DNA of 64,000 nt from an uncultured Oscillospiraceae bacterium (GCA_934561175.1 CAKTFW010000003.1:1-64000); one strand, 5' to 3'; counted from the first letter of the stretch, positions 17,578 through 25,549 are shown. Made by a program: numbers and translations. The notes: generated by a model not told the origin, from the letters alone.

Positions 17578-17611
17578 AGTTCGGTTCCTCCTCTTTTGGG
17601 TCGGGAGCAAT

Positions 17612-17880
17612 AAAAAAACGCCCCAAACACTGCTGTTTAGGACGAAGATTTCTCCGCGGTACCACCTAATTTCCCGACCGTAGTCAGGCACTCATCCCCC
17701 ACCTGCATGGGGCTCCCCCGTAACGGTGGGAATCCGGCTCGGTTTTCAGGCTTTCCTTCAACCGGCAGCTCCAGGGCGACTTCCACAATGACGGACACAA
17801 GCTTGCACCAACCGCCTGCTCTCTTCGCTCCGGCGCAGTGTGTACTGCTCCCCTTCTTCGCTTTTCCTTTATATAATTTA
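17612..17880 (-). ncRNA. T-box riboswitch of ilvBN, specifier read as GUC (Val)
   Basis: Read on the reverse strand the leader contains the T-box core AGGTGGTACCGCGG (around 17653-17668), whose UGGU can pair with a tRNA ACCA end, followed by a terminator (11-base stem CGTCCTAAACA/TGTTTGGGGCG plus seven T, 17612-17644). Upstream, stem I has the loop-E pair AGUA on the 5' side and GAA on the 3' side, closed by CACA/TGTG above and AGGG/CCCT below. The triplet after GAA is GUC (17780-17778), which would make the sensed tRNA tRNA-Val. Uncharged tRNA should prevent termination and switch on ilvBN. Confidence 0.93.
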
Positions 17881-17885
17881 GGACA

Positions 17886-17914
17886 ATCATACTCTGCGCC
17901 GTTCGGTTTGTCAA
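17886..17914 (-). promoter_or_regulatory. Sigma-A promoter of the ilvBN T-box transcript
   Basis: TTGACA (17914-17909), exactly 17 bases, TATGAT (17891-17886) on the reverse strand. The -35 box overlaps the stop codon of the upstream XRE gene. Confidence 0.88.
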
Positions 17915-18234
17915 CGGTTTTTTCTGCAGTCTGCCTTGCAGTTCGGAGAAAATAAAACTTTCAATTTTGTTTTGTGTTCCCGCTCCAAAGTTCTGTCTTC
18001 ATTCGATGGAATTCCTCCAACTGGTTTCTCATCTTCTTCATCCTCCCAAAACAGATCATCCAGGCCTTTCCCCAAAATGCGGCAGATTTTTCGGCAAAGC
18101 CTGATGGTTGGATTGTACGCTCCGCTTTCAATCGCATTCATCGTCTGTCTGGATATGCCGACCGCCTGCGCCAGCGCTTTCTGCGTCATATTCTTTTCGG
18201 TCCGCGCTGCTTTTAATGCAAGATTCTTTCCCAT
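17911..18234 (-). CDS. XRE-family DNA-binding regulator with C-terminal tail
   Basis: 107 residues. A Cro/CI helix-turn-helix fills residues 5-62 (LKAARTEKNMTQKALAQAVG, ISRQTMNAIESGAYNPTIRL). The usual short clostridial relatives end near residue 70 (LDDLFWE); this one adds about 35 polar residues rich in Lys, Arg and Cys. The ATG at 18234 follows GAGGGC. Its 3' end carries the ilvBN promoter, so transcription of this gene could affect ilvBN. Target genes unknown; an operator near its own start is not obvious. Confidence 0.8.
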   Translation of the reverse strand: MGKNLALKAARTEKNMTQKALAQAVGISRQTMNAIESGAYNPTIRLCRKICRILGKGLDDLFWEDEEDEKPVGGIPSNEDRTLEREHKTKLKVLFSPNCKADCRKNR

Positions 18235-18304
18235 AAAGCCCTCTGCCCACAGCGTATTATTTTATCCTGCAAAAAGTCAAGTATATCCGACATTCTGTGG
18301 CAAT

Positions 18305-18365
18305 AAAAAAGACCCGCGCGATTGCACGGGTCCTTGTGCAGATGTTTGGAATGAACATCTGTCTA
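18305..18365 (-). ncRNA. Candidate small RNA of about 60 nt
   Basis: A complete small transcription unit: promoter at 18372-18400, a first hairpin CAGATGTT/AACATCTG (18361-18339) and an intrinsic terminator (stem GACCCGTGC/GCGCGGGTC, loop AATC, then six T; 18332-18305). It contains no open frame with a ribosome site. It could be a free regulatory RNA or an attenuated leader of the XRE gene 71 bases further on. I recognise no RNA family. Confidence 0.55.
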
Positions 18366-18371
18366 ACACGC

Positions 18372-18400
18372 ATTATAGCAGAGGGGTGTTCGGTTTGCAA
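18372..18400 (-). promoter_or_regulatory. Promoter of the candidate small RNA
   Basis: TTGCAA (18400-18395), 17 bases, TATAAT (18377-18372) on the reverse strand. Confidence 0.7.
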
Positions 18401-18517
18401 CGGCGTGGCTGCCAAATTTCGTCCCCTATTCTGCAAGTCGGATTGGCCAGGATGCACAATTTCCTGCATTTGGTCGAAACTTCTGTTCTCCCCGCAGCGC
18501 ACCGTGTCCTGCGATGG

Positions 18518-18546
18518 TTGAATTTCCCGTTTTTTGGTGCTATGAT
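18518..18546 (+). promoter_or_regulatory. Sigma-A promoter of trkA-trkH
   Basis: TTGAAT (18518-18523), 17 bases, TATGAT (18541-18546), 57 bases before trkA. The leader holds a direct repeat of GTACTAC separated by TGT; no c-di-AMP riboswitch is seen. Confidence 0.75.
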
Positions 18547-18603
18547 AGGGAAACTAATGCGTACTACTGTGTACTACAATAGAAAGAGTGCGAGGGATTC
18601 GCT

Positions 18604-19971
18604 ATGAAAATCATTATCGTCGGCGACGGCAAAGTCGGCGGCACATTGGCTGAACAGCTCTCTCACGAAGGGCACGATATTACCATCATTGATAACAACG
18701 CCGCCCGGCGGCATCCGTCCTCCGATACGCTTGATATTATGAGCGTGGACGGCAATGGGGCCATTTTTTCCGTCCAGATTGAGGCCGGTGTGGACAAAGC
18801 GGATCTGCTGATTGCCGCCACCTCTGCGGATGAATTGAATCTGCTGTGCTGTCTGGTGGCCAAAAAGGTCGGCGCGCGCCACACCATCGCCCGCGTGCGC
18901 AATCCGGAATATGCCGCAGAGCTGGATCTCTTCCGGGAAGATCTCGGTCTATCCATGACCGTCAATCCGGAGCTTGCCTGCGCCACGGAAATTGCGCGGC
19001 TTCTGCGCTTTCCTACCGCCATTAAGGTGGATACCTTTGCCCGCGGCCGTGCCGAGCTACTCAAGGTCGAGCTGGAGCCGCACTCTCCGCTGGTCGGTAT
19101 GGCGCTGAACACCCTCGGTGCACAGAACTTCCATATTCTGATTGCCGCCGTTGAGCGCGGCGAGGACCAGGTCTATATTCCGGGCGGCGACTTTGTGCTG
19201 CAGGCCGGCGACCGAATCTCGGTTGCGGCCCGCCCGGCTGACGCGGTGGATTTCTTCAAGCGAATCGGGATTCTCAAGGCCCCGATTCACAATGTCATGA
19301 TTATCGGCGGCGGCCGCATCGCCTACTATCTGGCCCGGCAGCTGCTGGAGTCCCGTATCAATGTCAAAATCATCGATCAGAATCACGAACGCTGCAATCA
19401 GCTGGCAGAATTGCTGCCCCAGGCCACAATTATCCATGGCGACGGCACCGACCAGCAGCTGCTCAGCGAGGAAGGCCTTGGCCAGATGGATGCCTTTGTC
19501 TCCATGACCGGAATCGACGAGGAGAACATTCTGCTGAGTCTCTACGCCAAACACCATTCCCATGCAAAGGTTATCACCAAAATCAATCGGATTTCCTTTC
19601 TGGAAATTTTCGGTTCTACAGAGCTTGGCAGCGTCTTCTCCCCCCGTTATATCGCGGCGGAGAGCATTGTGCGTTATGTCCGCGGAATGCAGAATTCCTA
19701 CGGTTCCAAAATCGAGACGCTCTACCGCATTGTCAACAACCGCGCCGAAGCGCTGGAATTCCGGGTCGGCGCGGATTCCGCCGTCTGCGACAAGCCGCTG
19801 ATGGAGTTGCAGTTCCGGAAAAACCTGCTGGTCTGCTGCATTAACCGCCACGGAAAAATCCTGATTCCCCGCGGCCAGGATCGAATTCAGCCGGACGACA
19901 CCGTCATCATTGTGACCACCAACACCGGCCTGAGCGAGCTGGACGATATTCTGGAGAAAAAAAGAGGCTGA
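18604..19971 (+). CDS. trkA: Trk system potassium uptake protein TrkA
   Basis: 455 residues: two RCK units, each an NAD-binding Rossmann domain plus a TrkA_C domain. First Rossmann motif IIIVGDGKVGGTLAEQLS (3-20); second VMIIGGGRIAYYLARQLLES (about 229-248). It forms the cytoplasmic gating ring of the TrkH channel and responds to nucleotides. Ribosome site GAGGGA before the ATG. Followed 3 bases later by trkH. Confidence 0.95.
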   Translation: MKIIIVGDGKVGGTLAEQLSHEGHDITIIDNNAARRHPSSDTLDIMSVDGNGAIFSVQIEAGVDKADLLIAATSADELNLLCCLVAKKVGARHTIARVRNPEYAAELDLFREDLGLSMTVNPELACATEIARLLRFPTAIKVDTFARGRAELLKVELEPHSPLVGMALNTLGAQNFHILIAAVERGEDQVYIPGGDFVLQAGDRISVAARPADAVDFFKRIGILKAPIHNVMIIGGGRIAYYLARQLLESRINVKIIDQNHERCNQLAELLPQATIIHGDGTDQQLLSEEGLGQMDAFVSMTGIDEENILLSLYAKHHSHAKVITKINRISFLEIFGSTELGSVFSPRYIAAESIVRYVRGMQNSYGSKIETLYRIVNNRAEALEFRVGADSAVCDKPLMELQFRKNLLVCCINRHGKILIPRGQDRIQPDDTVIIVTTNTGLSELDDILEKKRG

Positions 19972-19974
19972 GCC

Positions 19975-21417
19975 ATGAACAAACGGATCATCCTGAATCT
20001 GCTCGGCAACATTCTGCTGATTGAGGGCGCTTTTATGGCGCTTCCTATCATCGTCGGTATGCTCTACCACGAGGCTAGCCTAGTCTATTTTGTCATCACC
20101 ATGGTCGCCGCCCTCGGCGTTGGGGCGCTGCTGTCGCTGCTGCATCCCGCCAACCGGGAGATGTATGCCAAAGAGGGATTTATCATCGTCGCACTCGGCT
20201 GGATTTTGCTTTCGCTGGTCGGCGCACTTCCCTTTTTCCTCAGTGGGCAGATTCCCAATTATCTGGATGCCGTCTTTGAGGCCATCTCCGGCTTCAGTAC
20301 CACCGGCGCCAGCATCCTGATCAATGTGGAAATTCTGGACCACTGTATGCTGTTCTGGCGCAGCTTTACCCATTGGCTGGGCGGCATGGGTGTGCTGATG
20401 TTTATCCTCGCCGTTGTCCCACAGGCCGGCGGGCAGAGCATTTACCTGATGCGGGCAGAAAGCCCTGGCCCCTCTGTCTCCAAAATTATGCCGAAAATGC
20501 GCCGCTCCGCCGGTGTCCTCTACGGGATTTATCTGGGACTGTCCACGCTGGAGCTGATCCTGCTGCTGGCTGGCGGAATGCCGCTGTTCGATGCGCTGTG
20601 TAACACCTTTGCTACTGCCGGTACCGGCGGTTTTGGCCTGTGGAGCAATTCTATCGCCCACTATGAGAGCTACTATCTGCAGGGAATCATCACAGTGTTC
20701 ATGGTGCTGTTTTCTACAAATTTCAACATTTTTTTCTTTTTGCTGATCGGCCGGCCGCGGCTTGCCCTGCACAATACAGAGCTGCGCTGGTTTCTCGCCA
20801 TTCTCTGCGGCTCCATCGCCGCCATCACCTGGAATATTCACACAATGTTTCCCTCTCTGTTCCAGGCCTTCCATCATGCAGCCTTCACGGTATCCTCCAT
20901 CATGTCCACCACCGGATTCAGTACCGCCAATTTTGACGCGTGGCCGGAATTTTCCCGGATTGTGCTGGTATTTCTGATGTTCACCGGTGGCTGCGCCGGT
21001 TCTACCTGCGGCGGTATTAAGGTCTCGCGCATTATCATCATGGTGAAAAATGCCGTGAATGAAGTGCGGCGGCTGGTGCATCCCCGCTCTGTCAGCGTAA
21101 TTCTGGTAGACGGCAAACGCCTGCCGGAAGAAACCCTGCAGGGTGTCAACTCTTTTATGCTGATCTATATCATCGTCGCGCTGGCCTCGATTTTGCTCGT
21201 CAGCCTGGACAATTTCGACACCACTTCCACCGTAACCGCCGTCATTGCCACGCTGAACAACATCGGTCCCGGACTGAATCTGGTGGGCGCCACCGGAAAC
21301 TACGCCGCGTTCTCGGCACTCTCAAAAATCGTCATGTGTCTGGACATGCTCTTCGGCCGGTTGGAACTGTTCCCCATGCTGATTCTGCTGACTCCCGGCA
21401 CCTGGCGCAAAAAATAA
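19975..21417 (+). CDS. trkH: Trk-type potassium transporter membrane subunit TrkH
   Basis: 480 residues, about ten membrane helices. The four P-loops are visible as FSTTGAS (about 104), FATAGTGGFG (about 212), MSTTGFSTANFD (about 309) and LNNIGPGLN (about 427), which line the K+ filter. Transports potassium with TrkA as regulator; gdpP (c-di-AMP phosphodiesterase), which often tunes such systems, is also in this window. AGAGG ribosome site overlaps the end of trkA. Confidence 0.95.
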   Translation: MNKRIILNLLGNILLIEGAFMALPIIVGMLYHEASLVYFVITMVAALGVGALLSLLHPANREMYAKEGFIIVALGWILLSLVGALPFFLSGQIPNYLDAVFEAISGFSTTGASILINVEILDHCMLFWRSFTHWLGGMGVLMFILAVVPQAGGQSIYLMRAESPGPSVSKIMPKMRRSAGVLYGIYLGLSTLELILLLAGGMPLFDALCNTFATAGTGGFGLWSNSIAHYESYYLQGIITVFMVLFSTNFNIFFFLLIGRPRLALHNTELRWFLAILCGSIAAITWNIHTMFPSLFQAFHHAAFTVSSIMSTTGFSTANFDAWPEFSRIVLVFLMFTGGCAGSTCGGIKVSRIIIMVKNAVNEVRRLVHPRSVSVILVDGKRLPEETLQGVNSFMLIYIIVALASILLVSLDNFDTTSTVTAVIATLNNIGPGLNLVGATGNYAAFSALSKIVMCLDMLFGRLELFPMLILLTPGTWRKK

Positions 21418-21470
21418 GGTTCGCCTTTGTGCGCCGCAGCACATAAAGGCAAAATCTCGGAAAAATACAG

Positions 21471-21510
21471 AACAGCGGCAGAGGATCCCCGATCCCCTGC
21501 CGCTGTTTTT
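21471..21510. terminator. Bidirectional terminator after trkH
   Basis: Arms AACAGCGGCAG (21471-21481) and CTGCCGCTGTT (21497-21507), with partial pairing inside and a T-run at 21506-21511. Ends trkAH and the leftward permease. A second weaker hairpin lies at about 21423-21450. Confidence 0.85.
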
Positions 21511-22628
21511 TATTCGTGTGCGGTTGGCCGCAGCCGCTCGGTGAGGTCGTGCCAGATTGCCCGCAAGTCGACAATCGTTCCGTTCAACATTCCCTTACGG
21601 TACACATTGGCTACCATCATCCCCAGCATCTGTGCCAGAATCATTCCGCCGACACTTCCCATTTTCCAGCCGAGATATACCCAGAGCAGCATCAACAGGC
21701 TATTGTGCCGGTATCGCTCGCCGAGGACTTTACGCCCCAGAACATTGCGCAGCAAAAACACCACCAGATAAAGCACCGCCAGTCCCAGCGCCCGCTGGAT
21801 CTGTCCGGTAAACGCGCAGTAAATGCACCATGGAATTAAAATCAGGCCGCTTCCCACATAGGGGAGAAAATCCATCACGCCCATGGTCAGCGACAGTACC
21901 GCTGCATAGTCAACACCCAACAAAAGCAGCCCCACCATGTCGACAATCGACACTGCTGCTGCCATCACCACGGCGGAGAACAAATATCCGCCAAAAATGG
22001 AACGCACCAGCTCTGCGACCCGCACAAACGGCGCAAACAGCTCCTGCTTCATCATTCGCCGCAGCGATTCCGAAAGATTCTGGTAATCGTCAATTGTCAA
22101 ATAGGTTGCCATCACCGCTACCAGCACCGCCAGCAGCACGGTCGGCACTACCTGTACCGCTTTTGCCGCCCAGTCCGTCGCCGCTGTCTTCACCACCGGT
22201 TCCAGCCGCAGCAGTGCATCCGATACCGCATCAAAGAGCGAGCCGAGTAAATTTTGCAGATTTCCGCCAAACGGCGCAAGCACCCACTGGCGTACCGGCG
22301 CCAGCGTCTGATCCGCCGCATCCAACAGCTCCTGCCAGGATCCCGCCAACTGCGCCAGCTCTGTACCAAACAGCCACAAATACCACCAGACAATCGCCAC
22401 CAGCAGCGCACTGCCCAGCAGCACCGCTGTGAAGGCAATTACCCGGCGCGGCAGATGGCCGTGCCGCTGCAGCCAGGCAACCCCCGGCTCTGCCAGCCAG
22501 GCCGCCACATAAGCCAGCAAAAATGGGAGCAGCAGACCCATCGCCCGGATTCCGACCGTCAGAATCAGTCCCAAGCCCACCAGTACCAGAACAAGACGCA
22601 CCAGCACCCGCTTGTACAATTCGTTCAT
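21510..22628 (-). CDS. AI-2E family permease, YtvI-like
   Basis: 372 residues with about eight membrane helices in the AI-2E (PF01594-type) arrangement: paired N-terminal helices (LVLVLVGLGLILTVGIRAMG), a central soluble loop, then YLTIDDYQNLSESLRRMM, FIG-like FGGYLFSAVV and the C-terminal GVMDFLPYVGSGLILIPW. Closest in style to the sporulation permease YtvI, but relatives also move other substrates, including Na+/H+. Start ATG at 22628 after AAAGGAG; the in-frame extension upstream has no ribosome site. Confidence 0.82.
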   Translation of the reverse strand: MNELYKRVLVRLVLVLVGLGLILTVGIRAMGLLLPFLLAYVAAWLAEPGVAWLQRHGHLPRRVIAFTAVLLGSALLVAIVWWYLWLFGTELAQLAGSWQELLDAADQTLAPVRQWVLAPFGGNLQNLLGSLFDAVSDALLRLEPVVKTAATDWAAKAVQVVPTVLLAVLVAVMATYLTIDDYQNLSESLRRMMKQELFAPFVRVAELVRSIFGGYLFSAVVMAAAVSIVDMVGLLLLGVDYAAVLSLTMGVMDFLPYVGSGLILIPWCIYCAFTGQIQRALGLAVLYLVVFLLRNVLGRKVLGERYRHNSLLMLLWVYLGWKMGSVGGMILAQMLGMMVANVYRKGMLNGTIVDLRAIWHDLTERLRPTAHE

Positions 22629-22679
22629 CCTGCAGCTCCTTTCGCGCTCGTCCGACAAAGTTTTGTTTGAATTTCTAGC

Positions 22680-22708
22680 ATTATAACACGGAACCATTTC
22701 TCCCGCAA
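22680..22708 (-). promoter_or_regulatory. Promoter of the YtvI-like gene
   Basis: Reverse strand TTGCGG (22708-22703), 17 bases, TATAAT (22685-22680). Confidence 0.7.
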
Positions 22709-22760
22709 CCGGCATAGTATGTGCCGGGAGCATTCCCGCATTCTAAGAGGAGGATTTCTC

Positions 22761-23006
22761 ATGTGTTGTAATTCCCGTCTTTCCAACTGTATCCGGTTCC
22801 CGGATTTTGTACTTCCGCAGTGCAGATGCGGCGGAACAGCAGCCGGTACGACCACCTGCGGCAATGTCGCAGGCACCTCGGATTGCTGCACGAACACAGC
22901 CGGGACCACAAGCACCTGCGGCACCGTCGCCGGAACTTCTACCGGCTGCGGCACCGCTGCAGGGACCTCGAACTGCTGCCGCTGCTGCTGCAGTTGCTGC
23001 CGTTAG
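22761..23006 (+). CDS. Cys-rich repeat protein, unknown
   Basis: 81 residues with 17 cysteines. The centre is built of four or five units of 9-10 residues ending in AGT(S/T) (TCGNVAGTS, TGCGTAAGTS and variants), and the protein ends NCCRCCCSCCR. A strong AGAGGAGG (22746-22753) precedes the ATG at 22761, and a terminator follows, so it looks like a real single-gene unit despite the low complexity. No signal peptide or membrane helix. Possible roles are a spore-coat or metal-binding protein; this is a guess from composition. I recognise no family. Confidence 0.65.
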   Translation: MCCNSRLSNCIRFPDFVLPQCRCGGTAAGTTTCGNVAGTSDCCTNTAGTTSTCGTVAGTSTGCGTAAGTSNCCRCCCSCCR

Positions 23007-23070
23007 AGCCCGTGCCGCCCATCCGGGCGGCCTACATACGCTGTTTTTTCGGAATGCGGTTATGTTAACC

Positions 23071-23107
23071 ATGCGGCACGGTTGCCAAACCGTGCCGCAT
23101 TTTTTTG
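23071..23107 (+). terminator. Terminator of the Cys-rich gene
   Basis: ATGCGGCACGGTT (23071-23083), loop GCCA, AACCGTGCCGCAT (23088-23100), then T-run. Confidence 0.93.
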
Positions 23108-23140
23108 CAAAAATTCAGCTGTTTTCACCGGGAAAACCAG

Positions 23141-23169
23141 TTGCAAATCGAAAAAGATGATGCTAAACT
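23141..23169 (+). promoter_or_regulatory. Promoter of ilvC
   Basis: TTGCAA (23141-23146), 17 bases, TAAACT (23164-23169). The leader is only about 30 bases long, too short for a T-box. Confidence 0.7.
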
Positions 23170-23206
23170 GAGAACCACTACATCAAAATGGAAGGATGAA
23201 ACGATT

Positions 23207-24235
23207 ATGGCAACCATGTATTATGAAAAAGACTGCGATCTCTCCGTTCTGAAAGGCAAGAAGATCGCGATTATCGGCTACGGCTCTCAGGGTCACGCAC
23301 ATGCACTGAACCTGCGGGATTCCGGCTGTGATGTAATCATCGGCGTCCGTCCGGGCAAGTCCTGGGACAAGGCAACCAAGGATGGATTTGCCGTCTACTC
23401 CGTTGCAGAAGCAACGAAGCTTGCAGATATTATCATGATCCTCGTCAACGACGAGCACGCTGCTGAGATTTATAACGAGTCCATCGGCCCGAACCTGACC
23501 GCAGGCAACGCAATTGCCTTTGCACACGGCTTCAATATCCGCTACAAGCAGATCGTTCCCCCGGCTGATGTCGATGTCTTTATGGCAGCCCCGAAGGGCC
23601 CCGGCCACACCGTCCGCGGCACTTATGTCAACGGCAAGGGCGTTCCCTGCCTGATCGCTGTCGAGCAGAACGCAACCGGCAACGCTTACAAGATCGGTCT
23701 GGCTTACATCGCCGGTATCGGCGGTGCCCGTGCCGGTATCATGGAGACCACCATGGACATCGAGACCGAGACCGACCTGTTCGGCGAGCAGACCGTCCTG
23801 TGCGGCGGCGTTGTCGACCTGATGCGCTGCGGCTTCGAAGTTCTGTGCGAAGCTGGTTATGCCCCGGAGAACGCTTACTTTGAGTGCATCCATGAGATGA
23901 AGCTCATCATCGATCTGGTCAACAAGGCTGGTGTCGCCGGTATGAACTACTCCATCTCCGATACCGCAGAGTACGGCGAATATGTCTCCGGCCCGCGTGT
24001 AATCGACCACGAGCAGACCAAGGCCAATATGCGTGCAGTTCTGGCTGACATTCAGGACGGTTCTTTCGCAGGCCGCTGGATTGCCGAGAACAAGAACGGC
24101 CGTACCTTCTTCAATTCCAAGCGTGCTCAGCTCGCAAAGCATCCGATGGAGATCATCGGCAAGGAGCTGCGTGACAACATGCTGTGGAAGGATGCCGCCG
24201 CTGGCGACTCCGCCCTTGACTCCGCTTCCAACTAA
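23207..24235 (+). CDS. ilvC: Ketol-acid reductoisomerase
   Basis: 342 residues, class I. Isomerises and reduces acetolactate or acetohydroxybutyrate in branched-chain amino acid synthesis. Rossmann motif IIGYGSQGHAHALNLRDSG (about 22-40), and the Mg2+/catalytic region with DLFGEQTVLCGG and ECIHEMKLIIDL. The cofactor loop after strand beta-2 is short (GVRPGKSWDKA, about 46-56), which bears on NADPH versus NADH use. Codon use is strongly biased, fitting high expression. The ATG at 23207 was chosen over upstream in-frame starts, which lie in the promoter. Confidence 0.96.
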   Translation: MATMYYEKDCDLSVLKGKKIAIIGYGSQGHAHALNLRDSGCDVIIGVRPGKSWDKATKDGFAVYSVAEATKLADIIMILVNDEHAAEIYNESIGPNLTAGNAIAFAHGFNIRYKQIVPPADVDVFMAAPKGPGHTVRGTYVNGKGVPCLIAVEQNATGNAYKIGLAYIAGIGGARAGIMETTMDIETETDLFGEQTVLCGGVVDLMRCGFEVLCEAGYAPENAYFECIHEMKLIIDLVNKAGVAGMNYSISDTAEYGEYVSGPRVIDHEQTKANMRAVLADIQDGSFAGRWIAENKNGRTFFNSKRAQLAKHPMEIIGKELRDNMLWKDAAAGDSALDSASN

Positions 24236-24248
24236 AAAACGAAGTAAA

Positions 24249-24286
24249 AATGGCCTCCCTGCCAAAGCAGGGAGGCCATTTTTTGC
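24249..24286 (+). terminator. Terminator of ilvC
   Basis: AATGGCCTCCCTGC (24249-24262), loop CAAA, GCAGGGAGGCCATT (24267-24280), T-run. Confidence 0.95.
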
Positions 24287-24303
24287 AAATACTATGAACA
24301 TTT

Positions 24304-24663
24304 TTAATACACAAAACCAGCAAGGCTGGAAAGGAACGCAGCGGAACCGATACCCATAGCCACTGCAGAGATAATAGAAAGCGTAACAGAAACTCCAACA
24401 GAAATTAACGCACCAACTCCAGCAGCTTTACTTGACTTCGGTTTTGTATCCTTCCACACCAGGAACAGAACTAATCCCGCAAGTGGAATAAAGAAGCCAA
24501 GAATACCCCAACCAATACCACTCTCTTCTGCCGGCTGCTGGACAGGCTGCTGCCAGTTCTGCACCGGCTGTACCGGCGGCTGCTGCGGCTGCTGGGATGC
24601 GCCGCATACGGGGCAAAAAGCACTGCCCGTTTCAATCTCTTTTCCACATTTGATGCAATACAT
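24304..24663 (-). CDS. Zinc-ribbon membrane protein
   Basis: 119 residues from the ATG at 24663 (AGGAGGAGG upstream). N-terminal zinc ribbon CIKCGKE...FCPVCGAS (residues 3-22), a Gln/Pro-rich linker (about 23-45), and two hydrophobic segments (about 50-68 and 82-110). This zinc_ribbon_2 plus membrane helix layout is common in Firmicutes; function unknown. Single gene. Confidence 0.75.
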   Translation of the reverse strand: MYCIKCGKEIETGSAFCPVCGASQQPQQPPVQPVQNWQQPVQQPAEESGIGWGILGFFIPLAGLVLFLVWKDTKPKSSKAAGVGALISVGVSVTLSIISAVAMGIGSAAFLSSLAGFVY

Positions 24664-24771
24664 ATCCTTATCCTCCTCCTTTTTCAGGGATCTCTCTGAT
24701 TGTAGCATATCTTTCGCCATCCGGCAATCTCTGACAAAAATCGCCCCAAAAAAATCTCCCGTGCCGCGGTC

Positions 24772-25446
24772 TTACGGTGCCACACCCAGCACTGCCATCC
24801 CGTGATGCAGGTGAATCGCCATCGCGTACTCCGCGCCCTCCGCGTCATGCTTGCGGAAAAAGTCCATCAGCAGCGCATGGTCGTGCAGGGTGTCCTCCGC
24901 CAGCTCTTCGCCATGCTCACCGGAGGCAATCGCCACCTCCACCGCCCGGTCGATCACCGGCAGCAACCGCATCATAAACTCATTGTGGGTCGCCCGCACA
25001 ATGGCCCCGTGAAAGGCGCGGTCGGCCGCGGTGCGATCTTCCCCTGCCAGAATTTTCTGTTCCACCGCTGCACCACACTGCAAAATCTCTTCCAGCTCCG
25101 CCGCCGTCGCCCGCATACAGGCCAGCCGCGCCACGCCCGGTTCAAAAATACTCCGCAGTTCAAACAGATCCCGTAGCTGTGCCCGCACATGGCGCAGCGC
25201 CGCAAAATCAAAATCGCGGTTCTCGTTCGTCTTGACAAAGGTGCCCCGTCCCCGGCGCACCTCCAGCACGCCCTGGGCCGCGAGCGTCTGAAGCGCCTCC
25301 CGCAAGGTGGCCCGGCTGACGCCGAGCGCACCCGCCAGCTCCACCTCATTGGGCAGCTTTTCTCCCGTAGTATACTGCTTTTCTATCACAATCTGATGAT
25401 ACAGCCGCTCCGCCGTCTGTTGGGCACGGCTTTTTTTCTGCTCCAT
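24772..25446 (-). CDS. GntR/FadR-family transcriptional regulator
   Basis: 224 residues. Winged HTH at about 10-75 (GEKLPNEVELAGALGVSRAT, LREALQTLAAQGVLEVRRGR) and an FCD ligand-binding domain at about 90-215, with metal-ligand-like D...H...H residues (DRAFHGAIVRATHN, ALLMDFFRKHDAEGAEYAMA). FadR-type regulators bind carboxylic acids. It is divergent from ilvD, with two TCAGACAA repeats between them, so it probably controls ilvD, itself or both; the ligand might be a 2-oxoacid of the pathway (inference). Confidence 0.88.
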   Translation of the reverse strand: MEQKKSRAQQTAERLYHQIVIEKQYTTGEKLPNEVELAGALGVSRATLREALQTLAAQGVLEVRRGRGTFVKTNENRDFDFAALRHVRAQLRDLFELRSIFEPGVARLACMRATAAELEEILQCGAAVEQKILAGEDRTAADRAFHGAIVRATHNEFMMRLLPVIDRAVEVAIASGEHGEELAEDTLHDHALLMDFFRKHDAEGAEYAMAIHLHHGMAVLGVAP

Positions 25447-25459
25447 GTGGCTTTCCCCC

Positions 25460-25519
25460 TTGACTTTCTACCCCCTAGGATATACTATGTAGTCAGACAA
25501 TTCAATAGATATCAGACAA
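25460..25519 (+). promoter_or_regulatory. ilvD promoter with repeated GntR-type operator half-sites
   Basis: TTGACT (25460-25465), 17 bases, TACTAT (25483-25488). TCAGACAA occurs twice, at 25493-25500 (within TAGTCAGACAA, at the predicted transcription start) and at 25512-25519. The GTC-GAC core is typical of FadR-subfamily operators. Confidence 0.65.
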
Positions 25520-25549
25520 CTTTTGTTGTTTTTTCAGGAGGTTATTTTC

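Noticed and set aside
22709..22738. CCGGCA/TGCCGG hairpin before the Cys-rich gene as a terminator
   Set aside because: Short stem, no T-run, and it overlaps the upstream edge of the divergent promoter.
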